This document shows positions 1 through 8,267 of a stretch of DNA of 64,000 nucleotides, piece after piece. A program made the translations under genes and the position numbers. Position 1 is the first letter of the stretch; each line of letters begins with the position of its first letter. The DNA lies in the NCBI RefSeq assembly GCF_046127645.1, contig NZ_CP175919.1. One strand, written 5' to 3'. The stretch comes from Clostridium_F caseinilyticum. GTDB taxonomy: Bacteria; Bacillota; Clostridia; Clostridiales; Clostridiaceae. A model generated the notes under the pieces. That model was given only the letters and a program-made list of their open reading frames with translations. It had not been told where the DNA came from and made no database searches.

Positions 1-1273
1 TTCCATCCAATTCATTAACTTCTATGGTCAAAGCCATTTTTCTCATAAATAAACACATGGATATGAATATCCCTACTTCTATAGCTATTACTAAATCAAA
101 TATAACTGTTAGAAAAAATGTTGCTAATAATATTATTACATCACTTTTTGGGGCTTTTAGCATAGCTTTAAAAATTCTCCATCCACTCATATTATAAGAT
201 ACAACTATTAATATAGCTGCTAAAGTAGTCAACGGAATGTACTTTGCTAAAGGCATAAATATCTTCATTATTAATAATAATGTTATAGCATGTACCATTC
301 CCGCTATAGGAGTTCTTCCTCCATTTTTAACATTAGCTGCTGTTCTTGCAATAGCACCTGTTGCTGGTATTCCTCCAAATAAAGCTGATGCAATATTACC
401 AACCCCTTGTGCTATTAACTCCATATTTGAATTATGCTTTTCACCTATCATACCATCTGCTACCACTGCAGATAATAAAGATTCTATAGCTGCTAAAATG
501 GCTATAATAAAAGCTGGCTTAATTAACTTTTGTAACGTGATAATATCTATTCCTGGTAATTTAGGTAGTGCTATTTTTGATGATATTTCTCCAAATTGAG
601 TCCCTATAGTTGCCACATCTAGCTTTAAAAAATAAGCTATAAGAGTAGATAGTATTAGTACCACTAAGGCTCCCGGTACTTTTTTACTAAATTTAGGCCA
701 TATTATTAAAACTAATAAAGAAAAAATGCCTAGACTTAAAGTTTGCCAACTTAATGTTCCTATGTTAGATATGTACATTGACCATTTTGGTAAAAATTCT
801 GATGGTACTTTATTTATTGCTAACCCTAAGAAATCCTTAACTTGAGTAGAGAATAATGTAACAGCTATTCCTGCTGTAAATCCAACTGTTATTGGATAAG
901 ATATGTATTTAATTAAAGAGCCGAATCTTAACAACCCAAAGATGATAAGTATTACCCCCGCCATCAATGTGGCTATTACAAGTCCATCTATACCATATTT
1001 CTCTATGATACCATATATAATAACAACAAAGGCTCCTGTAGGTCCTCCTATTTGAACTCTACTTCCACCTAAAAATGAAATTAAAAATCCTGCTATTATG
1101 GCTGTAATAAGTCCCTTTTCTGGGGATACTCCCGAGGCTATACCTAAAGCCACAGATAATGGTAAAGCTATTATAGCCACTATAATACCAGCTATAAAAT
1201 CTTTTATTAATCCTTCTTTGGTTAATCCTCCCTCTTTGCATTTTAATATGTCTAAAATTTCTGGTTTTAACAT
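1..1273 (-). CDS. SulP family anion transporter, partial (C-terminus outside window)
   Basis: Reading the minus strand from an ATG at 1273 gives about 424 residues open to the window edge, so the C-terminal end, including any STAS domain, is missing. The start has a strong Shine-Dalgarno (AGGAGG) a few bases upstream. The protein is very hydrophobic, with about ten or more membrane segments. It carries SulP-like signatures: an early GLIKDFIAGIIVAIIALPLS stretch, a GPTGAF motif, and NIASALFGGIPATGAIARTA. Family members exchange or import sulfate, bicarbonate or other anions across the cytoplasmic membrane; the substrate cannot be read from the sequence. It appears monocistronic, with its own promoter region in 1274-1470. 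Confidence 0.9.
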   Translation of the reverse strand, partial: MLKPEILDILKCKEGGLTKEGLIKDFIAGIIVAIIALPLSVALGIASGVSPEKGLITAIIAGFLISFLGGSRVQIGGPTGAFVVIIYGIIEKYGIDGLVIATLMAGVILIIFGLLRFGSLIKYISYPITVGFTAGIAVTLFSTQVKDFLGLAINKVPSEFLPKWSMYISNIGTLSWQTLSLGIFSLLVLIIWPKFSKKVPGALVVLILSTLIAYFLKLDVATIGTQFGEISSKIALPKLPGIDIITLQKLIKPAFIIAILAAIESLLSAVVADGMIGEKHNSNMELIAQGVGNIASALFGGIPATGAIARTAANVKNGGRTPIAGMVHAITLLLIMKIFMPLAKYIPLTTLAAILIVVSYNMSGWRIFKAMLKAPKSDVIILLATFFLTVIFDLVIAIEVGIFISMCLFMRKMALTIEVNELDG

Positions 1274-1470
1274 TTATTTACCTCCTTATACTCAACTATT
1301 ATTATACCGCTTTATCAGTGTGAATTCTTTTTTATAATAGGTTGCATTTGTACAAGAATTTAAGTATATAAGAGGTTTTTAATACTATTTAGCATTGTTA
1401 ACAATTTATTAATTTTTTTATTATGATTTTTAAATAAAAAAGAAAGGTCCCCTTTTCCTAAAAACCCTTC

Positions 1471-1603
1471 TATCCGATGACTAACTGCTCTAATACTCCC
1501 ATCTTTTTCAAAGTGGGAGTAAAGAGCGGGTACGTCCCTGGATAACGATTTCTAAGCTTCAGAGGGAGTAAAAACTCTCTCTAAAACCAAGAACTCTGTT
1601 TAT
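1471..1603 (-). repeat. Structured repeat, copy A (two-hairpin element; possible ncRNA or small mobile repeat)
   Basis: Read on the minus strand, this stretch starts with ATAAACAGAGTTCTT and ends with ATCGGATA. It contains a variable first hairpin (AGAGAGAG paired with CTCCCTCT) and a conserved second hairpin (GCTCTTTACTCCCA paired with TGGGAGTATTAGAGC). The same order of blocks recurs at 59699-59812 in the opposite orientation. It follows directly after the histidine kinase gene and has no open frame. It could be a structured RNA, a transcribed 3' element, or a non-autonomous mobile repeat; I cannot assign a named family. Confidence 0.6.
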
Positions 1604-1616
1604 ACTATATATGTTA

Positions 1617-2999
1617 TTATAATTTTATTATAATTCCCAATTTCTTATTTTTCATTACTGAATATAACTCTCCTTCATGAAGTTTTATTACCTCTAGAGC
1701 TATAGCAAGTCCCAATCCTGCTCCTTTATTACTTCTTGATAAATCTTTTTTATAAAATCTTTTAAATAAAAAATCTAATTCATCTTCCTTTAGAGCTTCT
1801 ATAGGAGTATTCCAAAATTCCATTACTATTCTATCTTTATTTTCATATAAATTTAAACTAATTTCTGTTCCTTTATAGCTATATTTTATAGCATTAGATA
1901 TTACATTTTCTAATACTCTCATAAATTTTTCAACATCCACCTCTTTATATAAAGGTTTTTCAGGAAAATTCATAGATATAGTGATACTATTTTCTTTTAG
2001 TTGTGGATAAAATCCATCACTTATTTGACGTAGAATCTCTTGGATATTTATATTTTCTTTATTTAGTTTAACATTTTTCCATTTTAACTTTGAAAATTGA
2101 AAAAATTCGTCTATAAGAGTTTTTAAGTATAAGCTTTGCTCTTCAATAGTATTTATATACCCTTCTCTTTCTTCATCTGTATCATACTTTTTCTGTTTTA
2201 AAAGATTTAGGAACCCTAATATAGATGTTAACGGAGTCCTTAAGTCATGAGATATATTTAATAAAAATTCTTCCTCATTCTTTTTATTTTCTTTTATTGT
2301 ATCTCCCATGTCATTTAATGCTACTGCCAAAGATGTAAGTTCATTGTTATATTTTAAAGGTATTTTCTTTTCAAAATTTGATGAATAAAGCTTCTTTACT
2401 CCCTTTTCAATCAATATAATATATCTCAATCTTCCTTTTGCAAGTATTGCAAAAATAATCATAAATACAAATAACTCTGTATACATTATAATAAGCTCTC
2501 CATCTATAACTGAATCGCTTATAATTGCTATATATAAATCATTATTTATTTTTTTTATTTGTATAATATTTACGATATCACCATGATATTTTTTTATCTG
2601 TACTCCTTCTTTTATCATAGATTTGCGTATATTACACATATTTTCTTCATTATTAGAACTTAGTATTTCCCCATTAGAATTAATAATATAAACTAAAGTT
2701 TTTCCTCTAAAAGTATATGGGAACTCTTCCTTTAGCTTTTTATCCATTTTGTGTGGCACTTTAAGCTGATTTGGATTTTCTTTCATTACCCTATCCACTC
2801 GTTTTTCAACAGTACTCTCATACTCTTTTATTATAAAACTATTTTTAAAATGTTCTGGGTGTAAATATTTATTTATATTATATGCTGAAATATCTAAACT
2901 TCCTAAAGCTATACCAGCTCCAAAAACTGTGATTATTAAAGCTATAATAAAAAGTATCATAAGTTCTGTTGTTAATCCAATTCTAAGCTTCCTTTTCAA
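1617..2999 (-). CDS. Sensor histidine kinase
   Basis: 460 residues. One membrane segment lies near residues 12-33 and a second near 170-190, bracketing an extracytoplasmic sensor of about 135 residues. A HAMP-like linker follows, then the dimerisation box with SHDLRTPLT near residue 250 (phospho-accepting His). The ATP-binding domain has N-box NAIKYS and G-box GAGLGLAI. It overlaps the response regulator gene (stop at 2983) by 17 bases, so the two are co-translated. An ABC-2 exporter pair follows upstream on the same strand. This arrangement is common in clostridial systems sensing envelope stress or antimicrobial peptides; the ligand is not deducible. Confidence 0.93.
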   Translation of the reverse strand: MKRKLRIGLTTELMILFIIALIITVFGAGIALGSLDISAYNINKYLHPEHFKNSFIIKEYESTVEKRVDRVMKENPNQLKVPHKMDKKLKEEFPYTFRGKTLVYIINSNGEILSSNNEENMCNIRKSMIKEGVQIKKYHGDIVNIIQIKKINNDLYIAIISDSVIDGELIIMYTELFVFMIIFAILAKGRLRYIILIEKGVKKLYSSNFEKKIPLKYNNELTSLAVALNDMGDTIKENKKNEEEFLLNISHDLRTPLTSILGFLNLLKQKKYDTDEEREGYINTIEEQSLYLKTLIDEFFQFSKLKWKNVKLNKENINIQEILRQISDGFYPQLKENSITISMNFPEKPLYKEVDVEKFMRVLENVISNAIKYSYKGTEISLNLYENKDRIVMEFWNTPIEALKEDELDFLFKRFYKKDLSRSNKGAGLGLAIALEVIKLHEGELYSVMKNKKLGIIIKL

Positions 3000-3675
3000 T
3001 CTTATAACCCACTCCCCAAACAGTTTTGATATATTTTGAATTCTTCACTGTATCATTTAATTTTTCTCTTAAATTTCTAATATGTGTTAATAAACTATTA
3101 TCATTTTCTAAAAATTCTTGTCCCCATATTCTTTCATATATCTCATTTGAAGGAAAAACTCTTCCTTTATTCCTAGCAAGTAAGAACAGAATATCAAATT
3201 CCTTTGGTGTAAGCTTTATTTCGTTTTGTTCTTTGTATAGAGTATGCTCCTTTAAATTTAATTCTAAATCCTTCACTTTTATAATATCCTTATTTTCTTC
3301 AACTAAACTTGTACTAACTCTTTTAAGTATAGCAGACACTCTTAATGAAAGTTCCACTAAATCAAAAGGCTTTGTTATATAGTCATCACATCCAGAAATA
3401 AATCCTGTAATCTTATCCTGCTGGCTATCCTTTGCAGTTACAAATATAATAGGAACATTGGTAAGTTTTCTTATTATTTTAATAGCTTCAAATCCATCTA
3501 TTTTAGGCATCATTATATCCATTAAAATCAAATCAAACTTCTCATTTTTTATTTTATTTAAAGCTTCTTCTCCATTATAAGAAAACTTTACCTCATACCC
3601 TTCCTTAATTAAAAATATTTGCAAAAATTCCACTATAGTTTTATCATCATCTACTATTAGTATTTTATAATTCAC
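2983..3675 (-). CDS. OmpR-family response regulator
   Basis: 230 residues. The N-terminal receiver domain has the acidic pocket DDD at residues 9-11, the phosphorylatable Asp at 53 (LILMD), the switch Thr in FVTAK and a conserved Lys near 102 in TKPFD. The C-terminal winged-helix domain has the typical KLTPKEFDIL and the ending KTVWGVGYKIE. It is the partner of the histidine kinase it overlaps. It probably controls the ABC exporter genes upstream on the same strand, inferred from adjacency only. Confidence 0.94.
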   Translation of the reverse strand: MNYKILIVDDDKTIVEFLQIFLIKEGYEVKFSYNGEEALNKIKNEKFDLILMDIMMPKIDGFEAIKIIRKLTNVPIIFVTAKDSQQDKITGFISGCDDYITKPFDLVELSLRVSAILKRVSTSLVEENKDIIKVKDLELNLKEHTLYKEQNEIKLTPKEFDILFLLARNKGRVFPSNEIYERIWGQEFLENDNSLLTHIRNLREKLNDTVKNSKYIKTVWGVGYKIEKEA

Positions 3676-3823
3676 TTAGCATTCCTCCTACCTGTCCGAT
3701 ACAATTATACCAAATAATTCCCTGCATCAGAAAGGTAGAATTAATTATATACACTGAATTAATTATTTAAGCTTGATTATGTTTTTAAGTTTTTTAAAGC
3801 TACATAAATGTATATCAATAAAG

Positions 3824-3863
3824 AAAGAGAGTTTGATGATATTCTTATAGTATATCTCTCTTT
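3824..3863 (-). terminator. Probable terminator overlapping the end of the ABC permease gene
   Basis: On the minus strand an arm reading TAAAGAGAGA, around the permease stop codon, can pair with CTCTCTTTC about 25 bases later, followed by TTTATT. The stem is AT-rich with a long loop, so strength is uncertain. Confidence 0.5.
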
Positions 3864-5074
3864 ACAAAAACAAAATTAGATATTAAATAACATCCTATAG
3901 TCCAAGCTAAAAGAATAAATATAATAAAAGGTATATTTACAAATGGTAACCCAATTTTAGGAATTATCTCTCTACTTATTACAAGCTCTCCAGTACTATA
4001 AGTGGAAAACAAGTAAGGCATAACCTTATGAATTACTAAGTTTCCTCCAGCAGCGTTATCTAATTGTTTAGTATTTATAATAGATATTACAGCAAACAAT
4101 ATGCCACTAATACTAATAGAAGTTGAACTTTTTTTAGTTAGTGTAGAAATCAATAAACATAATGATACAGTAGCCATTATAAATAGCATATTTATACCTT
4201 CGCTCAATAATACAAATTTAAAAATAGAAGACATTTTTAAACTACTTAAATCCGGTTTTACTCCCAAACCTATATTTGCAATTAAATCCTTATCAGCAAT
4301 ATATCTACTATAATAAGCCATTGGCTCTTTAAAAGATCCAAAACTAAACACTGTACCTAAAACTAAAAATGCTAATATTTTTATAATTAAAAATGATAAA
4401 ATGCAAATTAGCACTGAAGCCATAAACTTTGAGAATAAAATTTTTTGCCTTGAAACTGGTTTGGTTAAAAGCAATTTTATAGTAGCTGGATTAAATTCTC
4501 CTGACACTGAGGTAGAAGTCATTATTGCTATAATTATTGAAATTATTAAAAATCCCATAATCATATTCACCTTAGGCATAACATTAAATGCAGTTATTTC
4601 ATAATTTGGTGTAGGCTTAATATTATTATTTAGATAATAATAATTCATTGCTATTTGTTGCTTATATTCACTTATTGCTGCATTCTCACCATTTTTTTCT
4701 GACTCTTTTATCTGCTTTTTTAAATTATTATTATCTTTAGTTAATCTCTTTTTCCAATCTAAATTTTTATTTGCAATTTGAAATTTTATATCTTTATTTC
4801 TTCTTTCTATACTTTTTATATTTTGCTCTATTTCATTTTTTCTTTCTTTAGGTATATCTTTATCTTTCTTTTGATTTTGCCAATACTCTAAATTTTTTTC
4901 ATTAAACCTTAACATTGTTTCAGGTTTAGATTTCAATGTATCTTTGTACATTAAAACACTAATACATGCATATAAAACAATAAATATGCTCATAACAACT
5001 AAATATTTTCTTGATAAAATAATCTTTTTCATTTCATTTTTTATTAATTTCATATTTTTAAGCACCTTCCTCAA
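3845..5074 (-). CDS. ABC-2 type exporter, membrane subunit
   Basis: 409 residues. A first membrane helix at about 25-43 is followed by a very charged region of about 110 residues (Lys/Glu/Asn-rich, probably extracytoplasmic). The second half has about five further helices, including the GEFNPATIKLLLTKPVSR segment typical of ABC-2 (NatB/YhaP-like) permeases. It overlaps the ATPase gene by 17 bases, so the two form one exporter. With the two-component system on the same strand it probably makes a stress-responsive module. The substrate is unknown; peptide or ion export and bacitracin-like resistance are all seen in relatives. Confidence 0.88.
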   Translation of the reverse strand: MRKVLKNMKLIKNEMKKIILSRKYLVVMSIFIVLYACISVLMYKDTLKSKPETMLRFNEKNLEYWQNQKKDKDIPKERKNEIEQNIKSIERRNKDIKFQIANKNLDWKKRLTKDNNNLKKQIKESEKNGENAAISEYKQQIAMNYYYLNNNIKPTPNYEITAFNVMPKVNMIMGFLIISIIIAIMTSTSVSGEFNPATIKLLLTKPVSRQKILFSKFMASVLICILSFLIIKILAFLVLGTVFSFGSFKEPMAYYSRYIADKDLIANIGLGVKPDLSSLKMSSIFKFVLLSEGINMLFIMATVSLCLLISTLTKKSSTSISISGILFAVISIINTKQLDNAAGGNLVIHKVMPYLFSTYSTGELVISREIIPKIGLPFVNIPFIIFILLAWTIGCYLISNFVFVKRDIL

Positions 5075-5963
5075 GTATTTTCATAAATTTATTCTCAAGA
5101 TTGCTTTCAACCTTACATATATCATCAATGTTTACATCATTTTTACCTATCTCTTTTATTATTCCAGAAAAGTTTTTGGGACTTATTTCAACAACAATAG
5201 AATTTTGCTCTGCATTAATATTCCTTACAAAATTTAATTTTGAAAATACATCTTGTATCTTTTTTATTTCATTAGTTGATATTTTTAATCTTTCAATATT
5301 AGAAGATTCTTCTGACACTGCTTGTATTGTTTTTATACTGCCTTTATTTATAATTGCAAAGTGATCACATATTTGCTCAATTTCAGATAAAATATGTGAT
5401 GATATAAAAACTGCACTGTTATTTTTTTTTGCTATATCTTTTACTATCTCTCTAAACTCATGCATTCCTATAGGGTCTAATCCATTTGTTGGCTCATCTA
5501 ATATTAATAACTTTGGATTTGACAATATAGCTTGACCTAGCCCTAATCTTTGTTTCATTCCCAAAGAATACTTTTTAACCTTATCATTGATTCTATCTTT
5601 TAATCCCACAAGTTCTGCAACTTCATTTATTCTTTCTTTAGTAATATCACCATACAAATCTGCATAGTATTTTAAATTTTGCATTCCTGTTAAATCATTA
5701 TACATATCTGGATTTTCAACTATACAGCCTACATTTTTCAAAGCCTTTATTCTTTCTTTTTGTATATCATGACCCATAATTTTAATACGCCCTTTTGTTG
5801 GAGCTATAAGACCTACCATCATTCTTATAGTAGTAGTTTTTCCTGCTCCATTAGGCCCTAAAAATCCAAATATCTCTCCCTCTTTCACTGAAAAACTAAC
5901 ATCTTTAATTATTTCTCTTTTCCCAATTTTTTTATGAATATTTTCCACCTGAAGAATTTCCAT
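5058..5963 (-). CDS. ABC transporter ATP-binding protein
   Basis: 301 residues. Walker A is GPNGAGKTT near residues 36-44, the signature is YSLGMKQRLGLG, Walker B is LLILDEPTNGLDP, and the switch His is in ISSHILSE. This is the DRA/NatA-like class that pairs with ABC-2 permeases, and the partner gene overlaps its 3' end. The start has the strong site GGAGGAG upstream. The last 90 residues form the accessory C-terminal region seen in bacitracin and lantibiotic exporters. Confidence 0.93.
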   Translation of the reverse strand: MEILQVENIHKKIGKREIIKDVSFSVKEGEIFGFLGPNGAGKTTTIRMMVGLIAPTKGRIKIMGHDIQKERIKALKNVGCIVENPDMYNDLTGMQNLKYYADLYGDITKERINEVAELVGLKDRINDKVKKYSLGMKQRLGLGQAILSNPKLLILDEPTNGLDPIGMHEFREIVKDIAKKNNSAVFISSHILSEIEQICDHFAIINKGSIKTIQAVSEESSNIERLKISTNEIKKIQDVFSKLNFVRNINAEQNSIVVEISPKNFSGIIKEIGKNDVNIDDICKVESNLENKFMKILEEGA

Positions 5964-6240
5964 TTTTTCTCCTCCATTTTAAATTAATATAAATTTAGAA
6001 ATTATTACTATATATTTAATATACATAACAAAACTAAAGGAAAAAGAAATATAAACTAAAGAAAATATAAAGATTATAAAATAGTATTTTATATTTAACT
6101 CTATATAAGATTTAAGGTAGTGTTAAGATAAAATACACCTTTATGTAATGTTGAAATGATAATCTAAAAACTATTAAAGGACTAATTTTTAAATATTAAT
6201 GATAAAAGACAAATTAGATTTGAAATGAGAAAGGAAGGTG

Positions 6241-6303
6241 AAATCCCTTATAAGTTTACTAAACTTAATGTATTAAATTTTAGTAGCTTTTGTATAAGGA
6301 TTC
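6241..6303 (+). promoter_or_regulatory. Leader hairpin that masks a ribosome-binding site
   Basis: The arm AATCCCTTATA (6242-6252) can pair with TATAAGGATT (6293-6302), and an inner stem TACTAAA/TTTAGTA with TTAAT/ATTAA continues towards a short loop. The 3' arm contains AAGGA, the only plausible ribosome site for the small ORF at 6307. Folding would hide it, so translation may be conditional. Seen by eye only; no folding energy was calculated. Confidence 0.45.
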
Positions 6304-6306
6304 TTT

Positions 6307-6510
6307 ATGACAAATAATTTATTTTTATTTAGTTTAATAATTTTATTTATTGGATTCTTTTTCATGGGAATGAGTAAATTATCCTTTAAATGGAGAGCTT
6401 TTACAAATAAGCCTGCTTGGAATGGAGCTACTATGCCATTTTTAATGCTAGGACTTATATTTTCTATAATTGGATTAATATTAGTTTATATTTTTTATCC
6501 ATTCAAATAA
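6307..6510 (+). CDS. Small two-helix membrane protein of unknown function
   Basis: 67 residues with two hydrophobic segments (about 4-22 and 45-63) joined by a basic, tryptophan-containing loop (KWRAFTNKPAWNG). I do not recognise a family. The start ATG is preceded by AAGGA six bases upstream, with an in-frame stop just before, so the start is well fixed. The palindrome immediately after the stop (6512-6533) was probably its transcription terminator and is the site where the IS element inserted. The frame is plausible because of the membrane topology and ribosome site, but no homologue is claimed. Confidence 0.6.
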   Translation: MTNNLFLFSLIILFIGFFFMGMSKLSFKWRAFTNKPAWNGATMPFLMLGLIFSIIGLILVYIFYPFK

Positions 6511-7370
6511 CAAGAGCTCCCTAAGGAGCTCCTCAGATTGTCCAAGAACCCCATGCAAATGCATGGGGTTTTATAACGCTTTAATTTATTATGTGGTAGC
6601 ATGTCAATGCACTGAACTATTTTTACAATAATAGGTGAATTTTTTTCAAATTGATTCAAAAAAAGGTGCGATAGCACTCTGGCTATCTTCTTCATATTCT
6701 GAACAGCTGCTGTTAATAAGCATTGCTCAGATACTTTTTCTATTCCTCGGAACCGAGCATAGCGTAGTCCATGTAGATTTTTTGAATCTGCAAAGCTACG
6801 CTCAATAGTTTCTTTTCTTCTTTTATAAATATTTTTGCCTTTATCTGTTTTAGTAAATCTGAAAACCTGATCTTTGTAGTCTTCCCAAACATGACGACGT
6901 ATAGTTCTATTAGTTACTTTATCAGATGTTAAGCATTTATTTTTGTATTTACATAGAGCGCAATGCTCCGCATCACTAACATATTCTTTATATCCTTCTC
7001 TTGTAGTAGTTTTATATTTTAAAAAATAATTATTGATACAAACATATCCGTCTAATTCTTTAACATATTGAAATCTATATTTAGTATACTTACCTTTAAC
7101 ATGAGGACCTGAACGAAAAGAAAAAACTCCTTGGTATTGTTTATTTGATATTTTTTTACAAATAGGATTAGTAGAATAACCAGCATCTGCAACTATATAT
7201 TTTGTATTAAAATTAAATTTTTTTATTTGAGTTTCTATTCTTTCAACATATGGGTCTACATCATTTATATTTCCAGGAGTTACATGAACATCTGTAATAA
7301 CATTATATTTTCCATCAACAGTTCTATGATCTAAGTAAAAAAATCCTTTGGGTTTTCCATCTCTAATCAT
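6495..7370 (-). CDS. IS1182-family transposase, C-terminal part (after frameshift)
   Basis: This frame carries the catalytic half of the transposase: a second Asp in VADAGYST, a cysteine cluster (CALCKYKNKCL), and the Glu region with RRKETIERSFADSKN. It continues the N-terminal frame at 7421-8017 after a shift in a run of A. The related copy at 26 kb has a stop codon after RYKTP. Here that codon has become TGC, so the frame runs through the element's end (6534) and adds 12-13 residues encoded by flanking DNA, ending at 6495. The ATG at 7370 is internal and not the real translation start. Confidence 0.85.
   Translation of the reverse strand: MIRDGKPKGFFYLDHRTVDGKYNVITDVHVTPGNINDVDPYVERIETQIKKFNFNTKYIVADAGYSTNPICKKISNKQYQGVFSFRSGPHVKGKYTKYRFQYVKELDGYVCINNYFLKYKTTTREGYKEYVSDAEHCALCKYKNKCLTSDKVTNRTIRRHVWEDYKDQVFRFTKTDKGKNIYKRRKETIERSFADSKNLHGLRYARFRGIEKVSEQCLLTAAVQNMKKIARVLSHLFLNQFEKNSPIIVKIVQCIDMLPHNKLKRYKTPCICMGFLDNLRSSLGSSCYLNG
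6512..6533. repeat. 22-bp direct repeat, left copy (palindromic target site of the IS)
   Basis: The sequence AGAGCTCCCTAAGGAGCTCC and its edges form a near-perfect palindrome. An identical 22-bp copy lies at 8140-8161 on the other side of the element. Together they look like a target-site duplication of a former terminator hairpin. Confidence 0.8.
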
Positions 7371-8139
7371 ATATCCGCTATCAGGATCAGTTGTACTAAT
7401 CTTAATTTCTTTAGTTTCTTCTATTTTTTCTTTTTTTTTAGAGGTGTTTTTCCGTGATTTAGTCTATCTTCATTAATATCTTTTTCTAATTCATCAAAGT
7501 ATTCCTTTGTAGATTTGGTAACCAATTCTTTTGTAAATTTATGTTTATTAGCGTTAGCTTTTAAGTGAGTAGAATCAGTATATAAAATTTTTCCTTCTAC
7601 TAGCTTTTTATTAATAGCTTGAAATACAATATTATCAAAGATTTCTTGATATATATTAGTGTCATTAAATCGTTTTGTTCTATTTTGGCTTATAGTAGAA
7701 TGACTAGGAATTTTATCTGTAAGTCCAAAGCCTAAAAACCATCTATAAGCTACATTAACTTCTATTTCTTTTACTAGCTGACGCTCAGAACGTATACCGA
7801 ATAGGTATCCTATAAAAAGCATTTTAAATAATACAACTGGATCTATTGATGGTCTGCCATTATTAGGACAATATAAATCTTTAGTTAAATCTCTTATGAA
7901 TGAAAAATTTATGTATGTATTTATTTTTCTAAGTATATGATTGCTTGGTACTAAATTTTCTATATAAATTATTTCTAATTTACTTTGTTTTTCTTTACTG
8001 TTAGTAAGCATTTTCATCCTCCATAGAAGCCCTACCGGGCATTTCTTTAGCCTATATTATATATATTCTACATAAATAATGAAAATCCTTTTTGTATAAT
8101 TTAAAAGGCTGTTGACAAAATATGTTTATCAACAGCCTG
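6534..8139 (-). mobile_element. IS1182-family insertion sequence, copy 1 (1606 bp)
   Basis: The ends are short imperfect inverted repeats: CAGATTGTCC at 6534 and CAGGCTGTTGA read leftwards from 8139. Just inside the right end is a perfect hairpin (AGGCTGTTGA with TCAACAGCCT), and inside the left end another (ACCCCATGCA with TGCATGGGGT). It is flanked by identical 22-bp copies of a palindrome. The transposase lies on the minus strand and is split by a frameshift in an A9 run. A second, decayed copy is at 26054-27611 and a solo end at 34791-34823. Confidence 0.88.
7421..8017 (-). CDS. IS1182-family transposase, N-terminal part
   Basis: 198 residues with the conserved N-terminal transposase region (NNGRPSIDPVVLFKMLFIGY, then GIRSERQLVKEI and SHSTISQNR) and the first catalytic Asp in YTDSTHLKANANK. 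The frame ends in LKKKKK because a run of nine A replaces the seven A of the copy at 26.7 kb. Seven (or ten) A keeps the frame open into the catalytic half. The element is therefore either inactivated or uses slippage on the A9 run. The start ATG at 8017 has GGATG-type spacing and matches the start of the other copy. Confidence 0.88.
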   Translation of the reverse strand: MKMLTNSKEKQSKLEIIYIENLVPSNHILRKINTYINFSFIRDLTKDLYCPNNGRPSIDPVVLFKMLFIGYLFGIRSERQLVKEIEVNVAYRWFLGFGLTDKIPSHSTISQNRTKRFNDTNIYQEIFDNIVFQAINKKLVEGKILYTDSTHLKANANKHKFTKELVTKSTKEYFDELEKDINEDRLNHGKTPLKKKKK

Positions 8140-8161
8140 AAGAGCTCCCTAAGGAGCTCCT
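8140..8161. repeat. 22-bp direct repeat, right copy
   Basis: Identical to 6512-6533 and directly adjacent to the right end of the IS. See the left copy for its palindromic nature. Confidence 0.8.
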
Positions 8162-8267
8162 AATAACTTTTCTATTTCTCTATACACTATAAAAATAGCA
8201 TAGATCATAAATATAATTTTTCACCAGATACAAATATTACAGTTAATAATACTCTGATATTTTATAA

